DNA of 64,000 bases from Leucobacter triazinivorans (GCF_004208635.1 NZ_CP035806.1:2356001-2420000), one strand, 5' to 3'. Counted from the stretch's first letter, positions 32,121 through 40,199 are shown. The notes: generated by a model from the letters alone, not told the origin. Numbers and translations are program-made.

Positions 32121-33026
32121 ATGCGCAGTGTGCGTGAGACCCCGGTGAGGCGTCGCTGGCGTCCGGGCGTGCTGACCTCCGCGATTGCGGTCCTGGCGCT
32201 CGCGGGATTGGTCGCCGGCTTGTACCCGATGACGGCGGCGTGGATCTCGTCGTACAACCAGTCCCGTGTCATCGAGAGATCCCACGGGCAGCTCGAGCGC
32301 TTGCAGCCCAGCGCGACGGAACAACTCGATCTCGCCCGCGAGTACAACAGTGCGCTCACCGCGGGTGTGGAGCTGCAGGCTGGAGCGAATGTGCCGATCG
32401 GGGCTGGAAACGTGACCGACACCGAACTCGTCTACGCCGATATGCTCAGGGCCGATGGCAATGGTCTGATGGGGCGGGTGAAGATCCCGGCCATCGATGT
32501 GGATCTACCGATCTATCACGGCACCGACGAGGCGACGCTGCTGCGCGGCGCCGGTCATCTCGAAGGATCGCATCTGCCGGTCGGCGGGGTCGGCACAAGA
32601 ACCGTGGTCACCGCCCATCGCGGGCTCGCGAACTCGACGATGTTCACGCACCTCGATCGGGTGGAGCCCGGAGACACGTTCTCGATCGAGGTGCTCGGCG
32701 AGACGCTGGTGTACCGCGTCTTCGACGTGCAGGTCATCGATCCCGACGACAGCGGCACCCTGCGTGCGGTCCCCGGAGCAGACCTCGCGACGCTGATCAC
32801 CTGCACGCCGCTGGGAATCAACTCGCACCGCATCGTCGTAACGGGCGAGCGCGTCACACCCACTCCGGCGGCGGCCCTCGAAGACGCCGGTAAGTCCCCG
32901 AGAGTGCCGGGGTTTCCCTGGTGGGCGGTACTCGGGTCAGGTGGTGTCGTGCTCGTGGGCGCGTACGTCGCGCGGCGCGGGTTCCTCGACGTGCAGACCC
33001 ATCGGGTGCCGACCCCGAACGAATAG
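32121..33026 (+). CDS. srtC: Class C (pilin-polymerising) sortase
   Basis: A 301-residue membrane transpeptidase joining pilin subunits. N-terminal anchor helix (residues 18-36), extracellular catalytic domain with His166 (TAHRG), Cys228 in TLITCTP, and Arg237 (GINSHRIVV), and a second C-terminal transmembrane helix near residue 275, which is typical of class C enzymes. It cleaves the LPLTG/IPLTG signals upstream in the operon and links them to the pilin lysine. AGAGG lies upstream of the ATG. Confidence 0.93.
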   Translation: MRSVRETPVRRRWRPGVLTSAIAVLALAGLVAGLYPMTAAWISSYNQSRVIERSHGQLERLQPSATEQLDLAREYNSALTAGVELQAGANVPIGAGNVTDTELVYADMLRADGNGLMGRVKIPAIDVDLPIYHGTDEATLLRGAGHLEGSHLPVGGVGTRTVVTAHRGLANSTMFTHLDRVEPGDTFSIEVLGETLVYRVFDVQVIDPDDSGTLRAVPGADLATLITCTPLGINSHRIVVTGERVTPTPAAALEDAGKSPRVPGFPWWAVLGSGGVVLVGAYVARRGFLDVQTHRVPTPNE

Positions 33027-33079
33027 CACACGAACCGGGCCCCCGCGGTCGCCCCCGTGAGCGCCCGACCCGTGCCGGC

Positions 33080-33229
33080 TCAGCCCAGCGCGACCGTCGC
33101 GGGGTGCGCGCACGCGACGCACACCGCGGCGACGGCGCTCAGCCCGATGGCGAAGACGCCTGCGCCGAGCAGCAGGAACGCCACCTCCGCGGTGCGGGGC
33201 GTCGTCGGGATCCGTGTGCGCGTCGTCAT
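33080..33229 (-). CDS. Small single-helix membrane protein at the end of the BlaI-M56 operon
   Basis: A 49-residue protein: basic N-terminus, one hydrophobic helix (AFLLLGAGVFAIGLSAVAAV), two cysteines (VCVACAH). AAGGAAG sits at good distance before the ATG, and the gene follows the M56 protease by 34 bp in the same direction. No family is recognised. It could be a small partner of the protease. Confidence 0.65.
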   Translation of the reverse strand: MTTRTRIPTTPRTAEVAFLLLGAGVFAIGLSAVAAVCVACAHPATVALG

Positions 33230-33263
33230 GGTGCTTCCTTTTCTGGGGAGGGGTGAACCGGCG

Positions 33264-34256
33264 TCAGCAGCCGGAGAGCACTGCGTTCAGATAAGGCCAG
33301 TGCACGGCGGCGATCGCCGCGGCGAGCATGATCGCGTAGGCGCCCGCAGCCGCGGCCAGCGCCATGCTCGCGGGAGGGCGCGGCGCGCCGATGAGGAGTC
33401 GGATGCGCTCGGATCCCGCGGCGTGCGGCGCGGCGTGCAGCGCGGCGTGGGCGATGGCGGCCGTCGTTCCGGCCCCGGTCGCGGGCGCGCCGAGCTTGAG
33501 GAGTGCTCCTGCCAGCGCGGTGGTTCCCGTGTGCTGTCTCGCGGACTGATCGGCGGCGATTTCCAGGACCTGCGGCACGGTGCTGCGCATGACGCGGATG
33601 AGCGGCACCCACCGGAAGTACCGGGTCGCGCCGTTCAGGAGCGCGAGTCCGAGGTGGTGGCGCTGCGCCAGATGCGCGCGTTCGTGCTCGAGGACGGCCG
33701 CGAGTTCGGGGGTCGAGAGCGCGGCGATCGCACCCCTGGACAGCACGATCCCTCCGTGGCGGCGGGGCAGGCTGAAGGCGCGCGCGTCAGCGTGCCGCGT
33801 CACCCGTACCGGGTGCCCAAGCAGCGTCATCGGTGTGCCCTCTCGCCGCACGCTCTGGCCGATCCCGCGCTGCGCCCGCCGCACTCGCGCGAACTCCTGG
33901 AGCAGGCCGACGAGGATCGCGACGGCCCCGACCGCGGGCAGCGCGAGCGGCAGGATCGCCGGGAGGCCGAGCGATCTGGCGCTGTCCCCGAACGGACTCG
34001 CCGCGCTCAGGCAGCGCGCGCAGACCTCGGCGGCGCTCGCGGGCAGCCACGCCGGCCCGCCGCTCATCCAGGCGACGATCGGCCCGATGGCGAGCAGCGC
34101 GGCGATCCAGAGCATCGCGGCCGCCGAGAGCGCGGCCGCCGCGAGTCGAGGCGCGGAGGCGAGCGCGGGCGCCGCGTGCCGCAGCAGCCAGGGCCCGCCG
34201 AACGCGGCGAGCAGCAGCACACCGCTCAGCAGCAGGGTCGAGAACGCGGCGGTCAT
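33264..34256 (-). CDS. M56 family membrane metallopeptidase (BlaR1-like protease domain)
   Basis: A 330-residue membrane protein with transmembrane helices at both ends and a cytosolic zinc protease loop: HERAH in AVLEHERAHLAQRHH, with the third ligand Glu in EIAADQSAR. It lacks a C-terminal sensor domain such as the penicillin-binding domain of BlaR1, as in most actinobacterial M56 proteins. Such proteases cleave the cognate BlaI repressor when a signal is sensed. Overlaps blaI by four bases. Confidence 0.92.
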   Translation of the reverse strand: MTAAFSTLLLSGVLLLAAFGGPWLLRHAAPALASAPRLAAAALSAAAMLWIAALLAIGPIVAWMSGGPAWLPASAAEVCARCLSAASPFGDSARSLGLPAILPLALPAVGAVAILVGLLQEFARVRRAQRGIGQSVRREGTPMTLLGHPVRVTRHADARAFSLPRRHGGIVLSRGAIAALSTPELAAVLEHERAHLAQRHHLGLALLNGATRYFRWVPLIRVMRSTVPQVLEIAADQSARQHTGTTALAGALLKLGAPATGAGTTAAIAHAALHAAPHAAGSERIRLLIGAPRPPASMALAAAAGAYAIMLAAAIAAVHWPYLNAVLSGC

Positions 34257-34642
34257 CGTTCGTCGTGTGATCCGAGCAGGTGCTGGCGCAGCAGGCGCAG
34301 GTCGTCCTCGGCCATGCCGTCGACGAATCGGAGGATCGACGCGGCCCGATCCCCGCTGTCGTCCAGTGCGCGTTCCATGATGCGTGCGGTGTGCTCCTCG
34401 CGGCTGACGCAGGCGCCGTAGAGGGTGCGGTGCCCCTCCTTGCCGGCGCAGACGAGTCCCTTCCTGCGCAGATGGGAGAGCACGGTGGCGATGGTCGTGT
34501 AGGCCGGCTCGGAGGGGAGCCGCTCGATGATCCGGCGCACGGTCAGGGGATCGCCCCGCCAGAGCAGATCCATGACCTGCGCTTCGAGGGCGCCGAGACG
34601 CACGGGCTCGGCGCCGCCATCTCGGGGTGCTTCCCGGTTCAT
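34253..34642 (-). CDS. blaI: BlaI/MecI/CopY family transcriptional repressor
   Basis: A 129-residue winged-helix repressor. The family core is evident: ALEAQVMDLLWRGDPLTVRRIIERL, then YTTIATVLSHLRRKGLV, and a C-terminal dimerisation helix. Repressors of this family bind TACTA/TAGTA dyads, and two such dyads lie in this cluster (35245-35263 and 37048-37078). Coupled by four-base overlaps to genes on both sides. It is probably inactivated by the M56 protease encoded next. Confidence 0.93.
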   Translation of the reverse strand: MNREAPRDGGAEPVRLGALEAQVMDLLWRGDPLTVRRIIERLPSEPAYTTIATVLSHLRRKGLVCAGKEGHRTLYGACVSREEHTARIMERALDDSGDRAASILRFVDGMAEDDLRLLRQHLLGSHDER

Positions 34643-35205
34643 CGGAGCGCCTCCGTCTGCCGGGGGGCGGGGTGCGGGCCTGCGGCGGGCAGCACGGGGC
34701 AGGAGACCTGGCCGCGCAGGCGCCACAGCAGCGCGATCCCGGTGAGCAGCATCGAGGTGATCGCCAGGACGGGCTGCAGCGGCGCGAACCAGGTGATCGC
34801 CCCCGAATAGCCGAGGGCGAGCACCGCGATCTTGTTGCAGACCGGGCAGCCGACCGCGAACCATGCGAGCAGGCCCCCGGCGATCCCCATGCGCGTCGTG
34901 CGTCGCTCGCCCGGCGAGTTCTCGATGTCGCTCGGGTCGACGCCCTGCGGTCTGAGATAGGTGGCGGTCAGCATCCCGGCTCCGAGGGAGGTGAGCAGCC
35001 ACACCGGGTAGTTCCACCACACGGTGTCGATCTCCCTCGTGAACACGGGGTTCGGGATCAGAACGGTGACCGTGCCGACGATCACCGCGAAACCGGCGCT
35101 CGCCACCAGGGCGACCTGCCACTGCCGCGCCGTCCACATGCGGAGGGCGCGTCCCGCTGAGCCCAGCAGTACGCGGGATCGGGCCCGGGTGGATCGCTGG
35201 GTCAT
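34639..35205 (-). CDS. Integral membrane protein with a CPVCNK motif
   Basis: A 188-residue protein with about four transmembrane helices. Cytosolic or membrane-edge CPVC motif in GCPVCNKIAVLALGYSGAI, reminiscent of thioredoxin-type or metal-binding cysteines. Similar proteins are seen in actinobacterial gene sets for heavy metal or thiol handling, but no function is established. Strong GGAAGG before the ATG; a BlaI-type operator lies 40 bp upstream. First gene of the unit with blaI, M56 protease and the small protein. Confidence 0.75.
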   Translation of the reverse strand: MTQRSTRARSRVLLGSAGRALRMWTARQWQVALVASAGFAVIVGTVTVLIPNPVFTREIDTVWWNYPVWLLTSLGAGMLTATYLRPQGVDPSDIENSPGERRTTRMGIAGGLLAWFAVGCPVCNKIAVLALGYSGAITWFAPLQPVLAITSMLLTGIALLWRLRGQVSCPVLPAAGPHPAPRQTEALR

Positions 35206-35244
35206 ACGGTCGCCTTCCCGTGTCGAGCACTGTCTGCAGGAGTC

Positions 35245-35263
35245 TTACTACGGATCATAGTAA
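35245..35263. promoter_or_regulatory. BlaI-type operator TTACTACG-N3-CATAGTAA
   Basis: A near-perfect 19-bp dyad upstream of the CPVC protein-blaI-M56 unit. Half-sites equal those of the operator at 37048-37078 except for one base. This is the consensus type bound by BlaI/MecI/CopY proteins, so autoregulation is expected. Confidence 0.8.
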
Positions 35264-35272
35264 CAAGGTGCG

Positions 35273-35348
35273 CGCGGATCCCGCTCGTGCGATGCGCGGA
35301 TCCCGCCTGTGCGTGCGGATCCCGCCTGGGCCGCGGATCCCGCTCCCG
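35273..35348. repeat. Four degenerate GCGGATCCCGC repeats
   Basis: GCGGATCCCGC-like units recur about every 20 bp in the 190-bp spacer between the two minus-strand transcription units, just downstream of ccdA. No gene is seen here. Similar GATCC-centred repeats occur at 55190-55260. Confidence 0.65.
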
Positions 35349-35395
35349 ACGACGCGATCCTGCAGTCGCTGGTGCCATGCGCCGCTGAGCGGGCA

Positions 35396-36283
35396 TCAGT
35401 CGGCACCGCTCGCCGGAGTGCGCCCGCGGTTTCCGGCGGAGCGCGTCTCCTCCCGGCGTGCCGCCCGGCGGCGGGCGGAGGCCCACGCGCCGAGCGCGGC
35501 GATCGCGAGCACCATGATCACGGCGCCGTCGACGATCGCGCTCGAGAGTCTGCCGCTCTGCTCTTGAGCCCAGACCTGCACGGACGTCGGCACGACGGCC
35601 GGCATGGCCACCAGGCCGTTGGTGAGCCAGAAGACCACTCCCACGGCGATGATCACCAGGCCTGTGACGAGCGAGGTGGAGTGCAGGCGACGGCCGAAGA
35701 GCGAGAGCGTGCGGCCTCGGAGCAGACGCTGCCCGCGCGCGCCCAGTCGATCCCAGAGCGCCGCGATGAGCACCAGCGGTGCGACCATGCCGGCGCCGTA
35801 GACGGCGAGCAGCGCACCAGCCGACCATGCGCTCCCCTGCCCCAGCGCCAGGGTGAGCACCGCGCCGAGGATCGGGCCGGCGCAGAACCCTGCGACGCCA
35901 CTCGCCGCTCCGAGCAGGAAAGTGCGGATGAAGCCGGTCCGTGCGGCTGCCTCCTGGCGGATCCTCGTGGTCCCGGGCAGGGCTCTGGAGACGTCGAACC
36001 CGATTCCGAGCACCTGCGCGATGCCGAGCAGGACGAGGACGAGCGAGGTGCCGGCGACGACGAGCCCGCGCTGCTGGAGAAAGAACGTGCCCACGGCGCC
36101 CAGCCCCAGGCCGAGTGGCACGAGAGTGATGAGCAGGCCGAGGAAGAACACTGCGCCGTGCGCCAGGAGCGAGAGCCGGGTGCCGATGGTCGATGCGAAG
36201 AAGGCCGGGAGCAGGAGTGCGCTGCACGGGCTGAGGAGCGCGAGAGCGCCTCCGATGAACGCGGTGACGAAGCCGATCTCCAT
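35396..36283 (-). CDS. ccdA: Cytochrome c biogenesis CcdA family thiol electron carrier
   Basis: A 295-residue polytopic protein of the CcdA/DsbD-beta family that carries reducing equivalents across the membrane. First helix carries LSPCSALLLPAF and a mid-protein helix carries GVAGFCAGPILGAVL; these two cysteines are the expected redox pair. The C-terminal tail is basic and cytosolic. It follows dsbA by 2 bp, so the pair forms an electron relay for an extracytoplasmic thiol protein. The locus lacks other cytochrome c maturation genes. Confidence 0.9.
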   Translation of the reverse strand: MEIGFVTAFIGGALALLSPCSALLLPAFFASTIGTRLSLLAHGAVFFLGLLITLVPLGLGLGAVGTFFLQQRGLVVAGTSLVLVLLGIAQVLGIGFDVSRALPGTTRIRQEAAARTGFIRTFLLGAASGVAGFCAGPILGAVLTLALGQGSAWSAGALLAVYGAGMVAPLVLIAALWDRLGARGQRLLRGRTLSLFGRRLHSTSLVTGLVIIAVGVVFWLTNGLVAMPAVVPTSVQVWAQEQSGRLSSAIVDGAVIMVLAIAALGAWASARRRAARREETRSAGNRGRTPASGAD

Positions 36284-36285
36284 GA

Positions 36286-36999
36286 TCAGTCGCGCGCCTC
36301 GGCCAGTTTTCTCGTCAGCGTCTCGGTGAACACGCTCCGGGGCTGGGCGCCGACGATCGGCTCACCTCCCAGGACGAAGGTCGGGGTGCCGGACACGCCG
36401 AGTCGCCTGCCCTCGGCGGCGTACCGCTGCACCGCCGCCAGAGTTTCATCGGAGTTCATATCTGCGAGGAACCGCCCGGTGTCGAGCCCGAGGTCGCCGG
36501 CGATCGAGACGAGCGCCTCCTCGGTCAGCCGATCCGGCCCGAGATGAGCGCCGTTCGGGAACAGTGCGTCGTGAAACTCCCAGAAGCGGCCCTGGATCCC
36601 CGCGGCGTGCGCGGCGCGAGCCCCGCGTTCGGAGTCTGCTCCGTACTGATTCACATCGCGCCACTCGATGCGCAGATCGCCCAACTCGGCGTAGTCCATC
36701 ATGGCCGGCAGCGTCTCGTTCGACCATTTCGCGCAGTACGGGCATTGATAGTCGGAGTAGATCACGAGCGCCACCGGCGCGTCCGCGGGGCCGGCGGACT
36801 GCACATCGTCGGGATCGCGGGTCTCGACGAACGTGAGATCCGGTGGCGCTTGCTGCGTCGTCGCCGGGTCCGTCTCCGCGGCTCCCGTCGAACCGCGCTC
36901 GCCCTGCGTGACGAGGATCGCGATGAGCAGGCCGGCGATGACGATGATGCCGACGGGGACGGACCAGGAGCGAAGCCTCTGGACGGGGGTGCGGGGCAC
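36286..36999 (-). CDS. DsbA-like thioredoxin-domain oxidoreductase, membrane anchored
   Basis: A 237-residue protein with an N-terminal transmembrane anchor (PVGIIVIAGLLIAILV), a short linker, and a DsbA-type thioredoxin fold: active site CPYC in YSDYQCPYCAKW and cis-proline segment GVSGTPTFVLGG. It acts outside the membrane, forming or shuffling disulfides in exported proteins. First gene of a unit with ccdA, preceded by a BlaI-type operator at 37048-37078. The neighbouring cysteine-rich pilins are plausible substrates. Confidence 0.92.
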   Translation of the reverse strand: MPRTPVQRLRSWSVPVGIIVIAGLLIAILVTQGERGSTGAAETDPATTQQAPPDLTFVETRDPDDVQSAGPADAPVALVIYSDYQCPYCAKWSNETLPAMMDYAELGDLRIEWRDVNQYGADSERGARAAHAAGIQGRFWEFHDALFPNGAHLGPDRLTEEALVSIAGDLGLDTGRFLADMNSDETLAAVQRYAAEGRRLGVSGTPTFVLGGEPIVGAQPRSVFTETLTRKLAEARD

Positions 37000-37047
37000 G
37001 GTTCTCCTTCGCGAGCTCGGGATCGAGGACGAGGGGGTTCGCCCGCC

Positions 37048-37078
37048 GATGACTTACTATGTGTCATAGTAAGTCATC
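37048..37078. promoter_or_regulatory. BlaI-type operator, 14-bp arms, upstream of dsbA-ccdA
   Basis: Perfect inverted repeat with 14-bp arms around a 3-bp centre; the core is TTACTATG-TGT-CATAGTAA. It lies 49 bp before the dsbA start. The core matches the operator at 35245-35263, so one repressor should control both units. Confidence 0.85.
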
Positions 37079-37263
37079 TGCCGGAGAGGAAGCAGCGCAC
37101 CCGGTGCAGCGGGGCTCCAAACGGCCGCGGAGCGGGGGCGCCGAATTCGCAGTCTTGCGCGCCTGATTCTCAATTCGACTGACTTCAGCACTCCATGTGA
37201 AGCGACTTCATACTCATCGTCGTCACATCCTGCGCATCGCTTGGCAAGACGAAGGAGGCTGGA

Positions 37264-37329
37264 ATGCAGAACTCTTATGTCACGCCACTGTGGCTTCTCC
37301 TGTTCTGCTGGGTGGTGCTGAGCGTCTGA
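37264..37329 (+). CDS. Possible 21-residue hydrophobic micro-protein upstream of the LRR gene
   Basis: ATG preceded by AAGGAGG at 5-base spacing; encodes a peptide starting MQNSYVTPLWLLLF and continuing as one hydrophobic helix. It ends 65 bp before the LRR protein start. Support is the strong ribosome binding site only. It may be a leader ORF or a real membrane peptide. The rest of the 37079-37394 spacer shows no gene. Confidence 0.35.
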   Translation: MQNSYVTPLWLLLFCWVVLSV

Positions 37330-37394
37330 CGTCGTGCACGGGGCCGGCGCGGACGAGGCGGATGTCCTCATGCGCGAAGAGAAAGCGATGCGAT

Positions 37395-39149
37395 ATGTCT
37401 TGGTCACCACGTCTGGCTCGTGCGGGTGGCGGCAGTTCGTCGCGCGTGCGCGGGCTCGTTCAGCGCAGCGTCATCGGCGCGGTCGTCGCGATCGTTGCCG
37501 TGCTGGGTGCCGTCGTGCCGGCGCAGGCGGTGCCGGAGGACAGCGTGTTCTTCGCCGATCCGGCTATGGAGGCGTGTATTCGCGACACACTCGTGATCGC
37601 TGCACCGACGCCGGTCACCGAGGGTGATATGGCGGGCATGACGACGGTCAACTGCTCGCTCCGAGGGATTACCGACATCGATCCGCTTCGATTCGCCACC
37701 GGCGCGACGGTCGTGGAGCTTGCGTGGAATCACGTCGAAGATCTGTCGCCGCTCTCCGGCCTGCAGAACCTCTATCGGCTGTCGCTCGACGGCAATCGGA
37801 TCGAAGACCTGTCGCCGCTCTCCGATCTCCCGAACCTGCAGCGCGTCTTCCTTCCCGGCAACCAGATCGAGAGCCTCGAACCGCTGGGGAGCCTGACCGC
37901 CCTCGAGGCGCTGACCCTGGATGGCAACCAGATCACGGACATCGGGCCGCTGGCAAGCCTCTCCGAGATGAAGTTCCTGGAGCTCAGAGACAATCGGGTC
38001 ACGGATATCTCTGCAGTCGCTCACATGCCGATGCTGGAGATCTTGTACCTGGACGACAACCTGGTCGCCGATCTCGAGCCGCTCTCCGGCCTCACCGAGC
38101 TGAAGGCCCTTTCGGCTATGAACAATCGCATCACCGACCTGTCTCCGCTGAGAGACCCCGGTCCCTTTCCCGGCGGCGTCTTCGTCGGTGAGCAGCGGGT
38201 GATGCGCTCGGCGATGGTCGACGTCGCACAAGCGGTAGGCCTTACCGACATCGCCGGCGTCTCGGTTCCCGTGACGGTGGCGAGCGGCGTTGGTGCGGTC
38301 GTCGGCGACGAGGTGACCTGGACCGAGGACGGCGCCGGAAGCCTCACGTGGGAGACCCTGGATCTGGATCCCGGCAACACGGTGCTGTTCTCGGGCACCG
38401 TGGACTACGCGATCGAGCCGTTCGCCGAGCTGCCGACGATTTCTGGTGTCCCGGGTCACGGGGTCGTGGGTGCTGCCTATGGCTTCGCGTTCGAGGTGAC
38501 CGGAGACCCGGCGCCGACGGTGGAGGTGGCCGCGGGGGCGCTGCCGGAGGGGCTCTCCTTGAGCGGTGCTGGTGAGATCGCGGGGACGCCGATGGTGGCG
38601 GGTGTGTTCGCATTCTCGGTGGTCGCGACGAATCGCGCGGGTGAGGCGACGCTCGCTGATGTGCGCATCACGATCGACGAGCCCGATGATGGGACCGGCG
38701 GCGGCGATGGTGACGGCGGTGACGGTGGCGGTGGCGGCGGCGGTGACGGCGGCGACGGTGACGGCGGCGACGGTGGCAGTGGCGGCGGCGGTGACGGCGG
38801 CGACGGTGACGGCGGCGGTGACGGCGGCGGTGACGGCGGCGATGGTGGCGGTGACGGCGGCGACGGTGACGGTGACGGTGGCGATGGTGATGGTGACGGT
38901 GACGGCGGCGACGGTGACGGTGACGGTGACGGCGGTGACGGTGACGGTGGCGGTGACGGCGGTGACGGTGGCGGCGAGACCGACGCAGATCGCGGGGGCA
39001 GCGGGAGCGGGGCGTCCGGAGGGACGCACGTCCTGGCCAGGACCGGCGATGCGCAGGCACCCGGGGCCGTGGGCGGTGCGTTCGCGATGCTGCTCATCGG
39101 AGCGGTTCTGGTGCTCGGCCGTTTGTCGCGCGCACGTCGCGCAGAGTAG
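37395..39149 (+). CDS. Internalin-like leucine-rich repeat surface protein with LAxTG anchor
   Basis: A 584-residue secreted protein. Signal peptide core GAVVAIVAVLGAVV, cleavage near AQA. Six to seven internalin-type 22-residue LRRs (LPNLQRVFLPGNQIESL pattern) span residues 85-250, then a cadherin/He_PIG-like Ig fold (LPTISGVPGHGVVGAAYGF), a stalk of about 95 residues made almost only of Gly and Asp, and a sorting signal LARTG, hydrophobic helix and basic tail. LAxTG suggests anchoring by a class E housekeeping sortase encoded elsewhere. The start ATG has only a weak ribosome binding site; an upstream in-frame start cannot be excluded. Confidence 0.85.
   Translation: MSWSPRLARAGGGSSSRVRGLVQRSVIGAVVAIVAVLGAVVPAQAVPEDSVFFADPAMEACIRDTLVIAAPTPVTEGDMAGMTTVNCSLRGITDIDPLRFATGATVVELAWNHVEDLSPLSGLQNLYRLSLDGNRIEDLSPLSDLPNLQRVFLPGNQIESLEPLGSLTALEALTLDGNQITDIGPLASLSEMKFLELRDNRVTDISAVAHMPMLEILYLDDNLVADLEPLSGLTELKALSAMNNRITDLSPLRDPGPFPGGVFVGEQRVMRSAMVDVAQAVGLTDIAGVSVPVTVASGVGAVVGDEVTWTEDGAGSLTWETLDLDPGNTVLFSGTVDYAIEPFAELPTISGVPGHGVVGAAYGFAFEVTGDPAPTVEVAAGALPEGLSLSGAGEIAGTPMVAGVFAFSVVATNRAGEATLADVRITIDEPDDGTGGGDGDGGDGGGGGGGDGGDGDGGDGGSGGGGDGGDGDGGGDGGGDGGDGGGDGGDGDGDGGDGDGDGDGGDGDGDGDGGDGDGGGDGGDGGGETDADRGGSGSGASGGTHVLARTGDAQAPGAVGGAFAMLLIGAVLVLGRLSRARRAE
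38699..38975 (+). repeat. GGCGGTGAC-type minisatellite encoding the Gly/Asp stalk
   Basis: Imperfect repetition of 3-, 6- and 9-bp units (GGC, GGTGAC, GATGGT) inside the LRR gene. Such DNA is prone to slippage, so stalk length probably varies between strains. The opposite strand also stays open across it, an artefact of the repeat. Confidence 0.9.
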
Positions 39150-39290
39150 GCACGAGCCGGAAACGACGGGGCTGGACTCGGGGGTGGGGCGTCACTTCCG
39201 ATCCCGGCCCCGTCCTGTGTGCTCACTGGAGCGCGGCCCCCAGCGCTCCGCGGTATCGGATGCCGCTCGCGATCCGTCGCCGGAACACGA

Positions 39291-39324
39291 AATAACCCCC
39301 GCCGCTTCCGCGACGGGGGTTATT
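39291..39324. terminator. Terminator hairpin between LRR gene and tRNA-Arg
   Basis: AATAACCCCCG and CGGGGGTTATT form an 11-bp stem with a 12-nt loop. It lies just downstream of the minus-strand tRNA and could also stop plus-strand transcription from the LRR gene. Confidence 0.85.
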
Positions 39325-39330
39325 CGTGTA

Positions 39331-39407
39331 TGGCGCGCCCCGAGGGATTCGAACCCCCGACCTTCTGATCCGTAGTCAGATGCTCTATCCAGCTGAGCTA
39401 GGGGCGC
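39331..39407 (-). tRNA. tRNA-Arg (ACG anticodon), CCA encoded
   Basis: A 77-nt cloverleaf. Acceptor GCGCCCC pairs with GGGGCGC; D arm contains AGCTCAGCTGGAT; the anticodon loop CTACGGA gives ACG; T arm is GGGGGTTCGAATCCC; the 3' CCA is encoded. It reads CGN arginine codons, the main arginine box in this GC-rich genome. A terminator follows. Confidence 0.97.
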
Positions 39408-39582
39408 CCGTTGGTTTCCCAACCAGAAAGACATTACACGACTCCCTGTGAAAAGAAAAATCACTGCAGTCCGGGCGTGTGCGGCGCTGCACGGGTGCCG
39501 GCCCTGCGGAGGGCGCGGCCGCGCAGCGGGGGTCCCCACGAACCGTCCACGCGGGCGTCCGGCCGGCGTGCGTCCCGCGGGG

Positions 39583-39588
39583 TACCCT
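39583..39588 (+). promoter_or_regulatory. -10 hexamer TACCCT of a leaderless apt transcript
   Basis: TACCCT is followed by 7 bases and the GTG at 39596; no ribosome binding site is present. Confidence 0.6.
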
Positions 39589-39595
39589 TGAACCC

Positions 39596-40156
39596 GTGCC
39601 AGAGCAGAGCCCCCAGTCGATCGCCCCCACCGCGCCGAGAGCCGAGCTGACGCGCGCCGAGTCGCTGATCCGCGAGGTCCCCGACTATCCGTCCGCGGGG
39701 ATCCTGTTTCGCGACATCACCCCTCTGCTCGCCGACGGCCGCGCGTTCCGAGAGACGGTCGACGCGCTCATCGCTCCGTTCCGGGGCGCGTTCGACGTCG
39801 TCGCCGGGCTCGAAGCGCGCGGATTCCTGCTCGCGAGTGCGGCCGCATATGCGAGCGGGGCGGGGCTCATGCCGATCCGCAAGGCGGGTAAGCTGCCGCG
39901 CCCGGCCGCGCACGTCGAGTACGCGCTGGAGTACGGCGACGCCGAGGTCGAGGCCCATGCGGATTTCCCCCGGGGATCACGAGTCCTGCTGATCGACGAC
40001 GTGCTCGCGACCGGCGGAACGCTCGTCGCTGCCCATACGCTGCTGGGCGAGCTCGGCTACGCCGCGGCGGGCACCGCCGTGCTGTTCGAGATCGCGGGAC
40101 TCGGCGGCCGAGAAGCGGTGGGGGATCCGACGCTGCACACGGTGTTCCGCAGCTGA
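39596..40156 (+). CDS. apt: Adenine phosphoribosyltransferase
   Basis: A 186-residue purine salvage enzyme converting adenine and PRPP to AMP. PRPP motif VLLIDDVLATGGT is intact, and the upstream FRDITPLLAD and GLEARGFLLASA segments are diagnostic. The GTG start was chosen for its leaderless promoter and because it removes a low-complexity Arg-rich extension. It is slightly longer than the typical 170-180 residues because of an N-terminal Pro/Ser tail. Confidence 0.95.
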   Translation: MPEQSPQSIAPTAPRAELTRAESLIREVPDYPSAGILFRDITPLLADGRAFRETVDALIAPFRGAFDVVAGLEARGFLLASAAAYASGAGLMPIRKAGKLPRPAAHVEYALEYGDAEVEAHADFPRGSRVLLIDDVLATGGTLVAAHTLLGELGYAAAGTAVLFEIAGLGGREAVGDPTLHTVFRS

Positions 40157-40199
40157 TCGGGGCGAGGACGATGCGAACCCGGATGTCGGAGGACGCGGT

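Noticed and set aside
33057..34421. Plus-strand frame opposite the M56 and BlaI genes
   Set aside because: The product is Arg/Ala/Gly-rich without domains; the minus strand has an intact HERAH protease and a BlaI fold with overlapping starts and stops.
38477..39226. Minus-strand Pro/Ser-rich frame across the Gly/Asp repeat
   Set aside because: It is the reverse reading of the minisatellite (Gly/Asp codons read as Pro/Ser). The plus frame has a complete surface protein plan.
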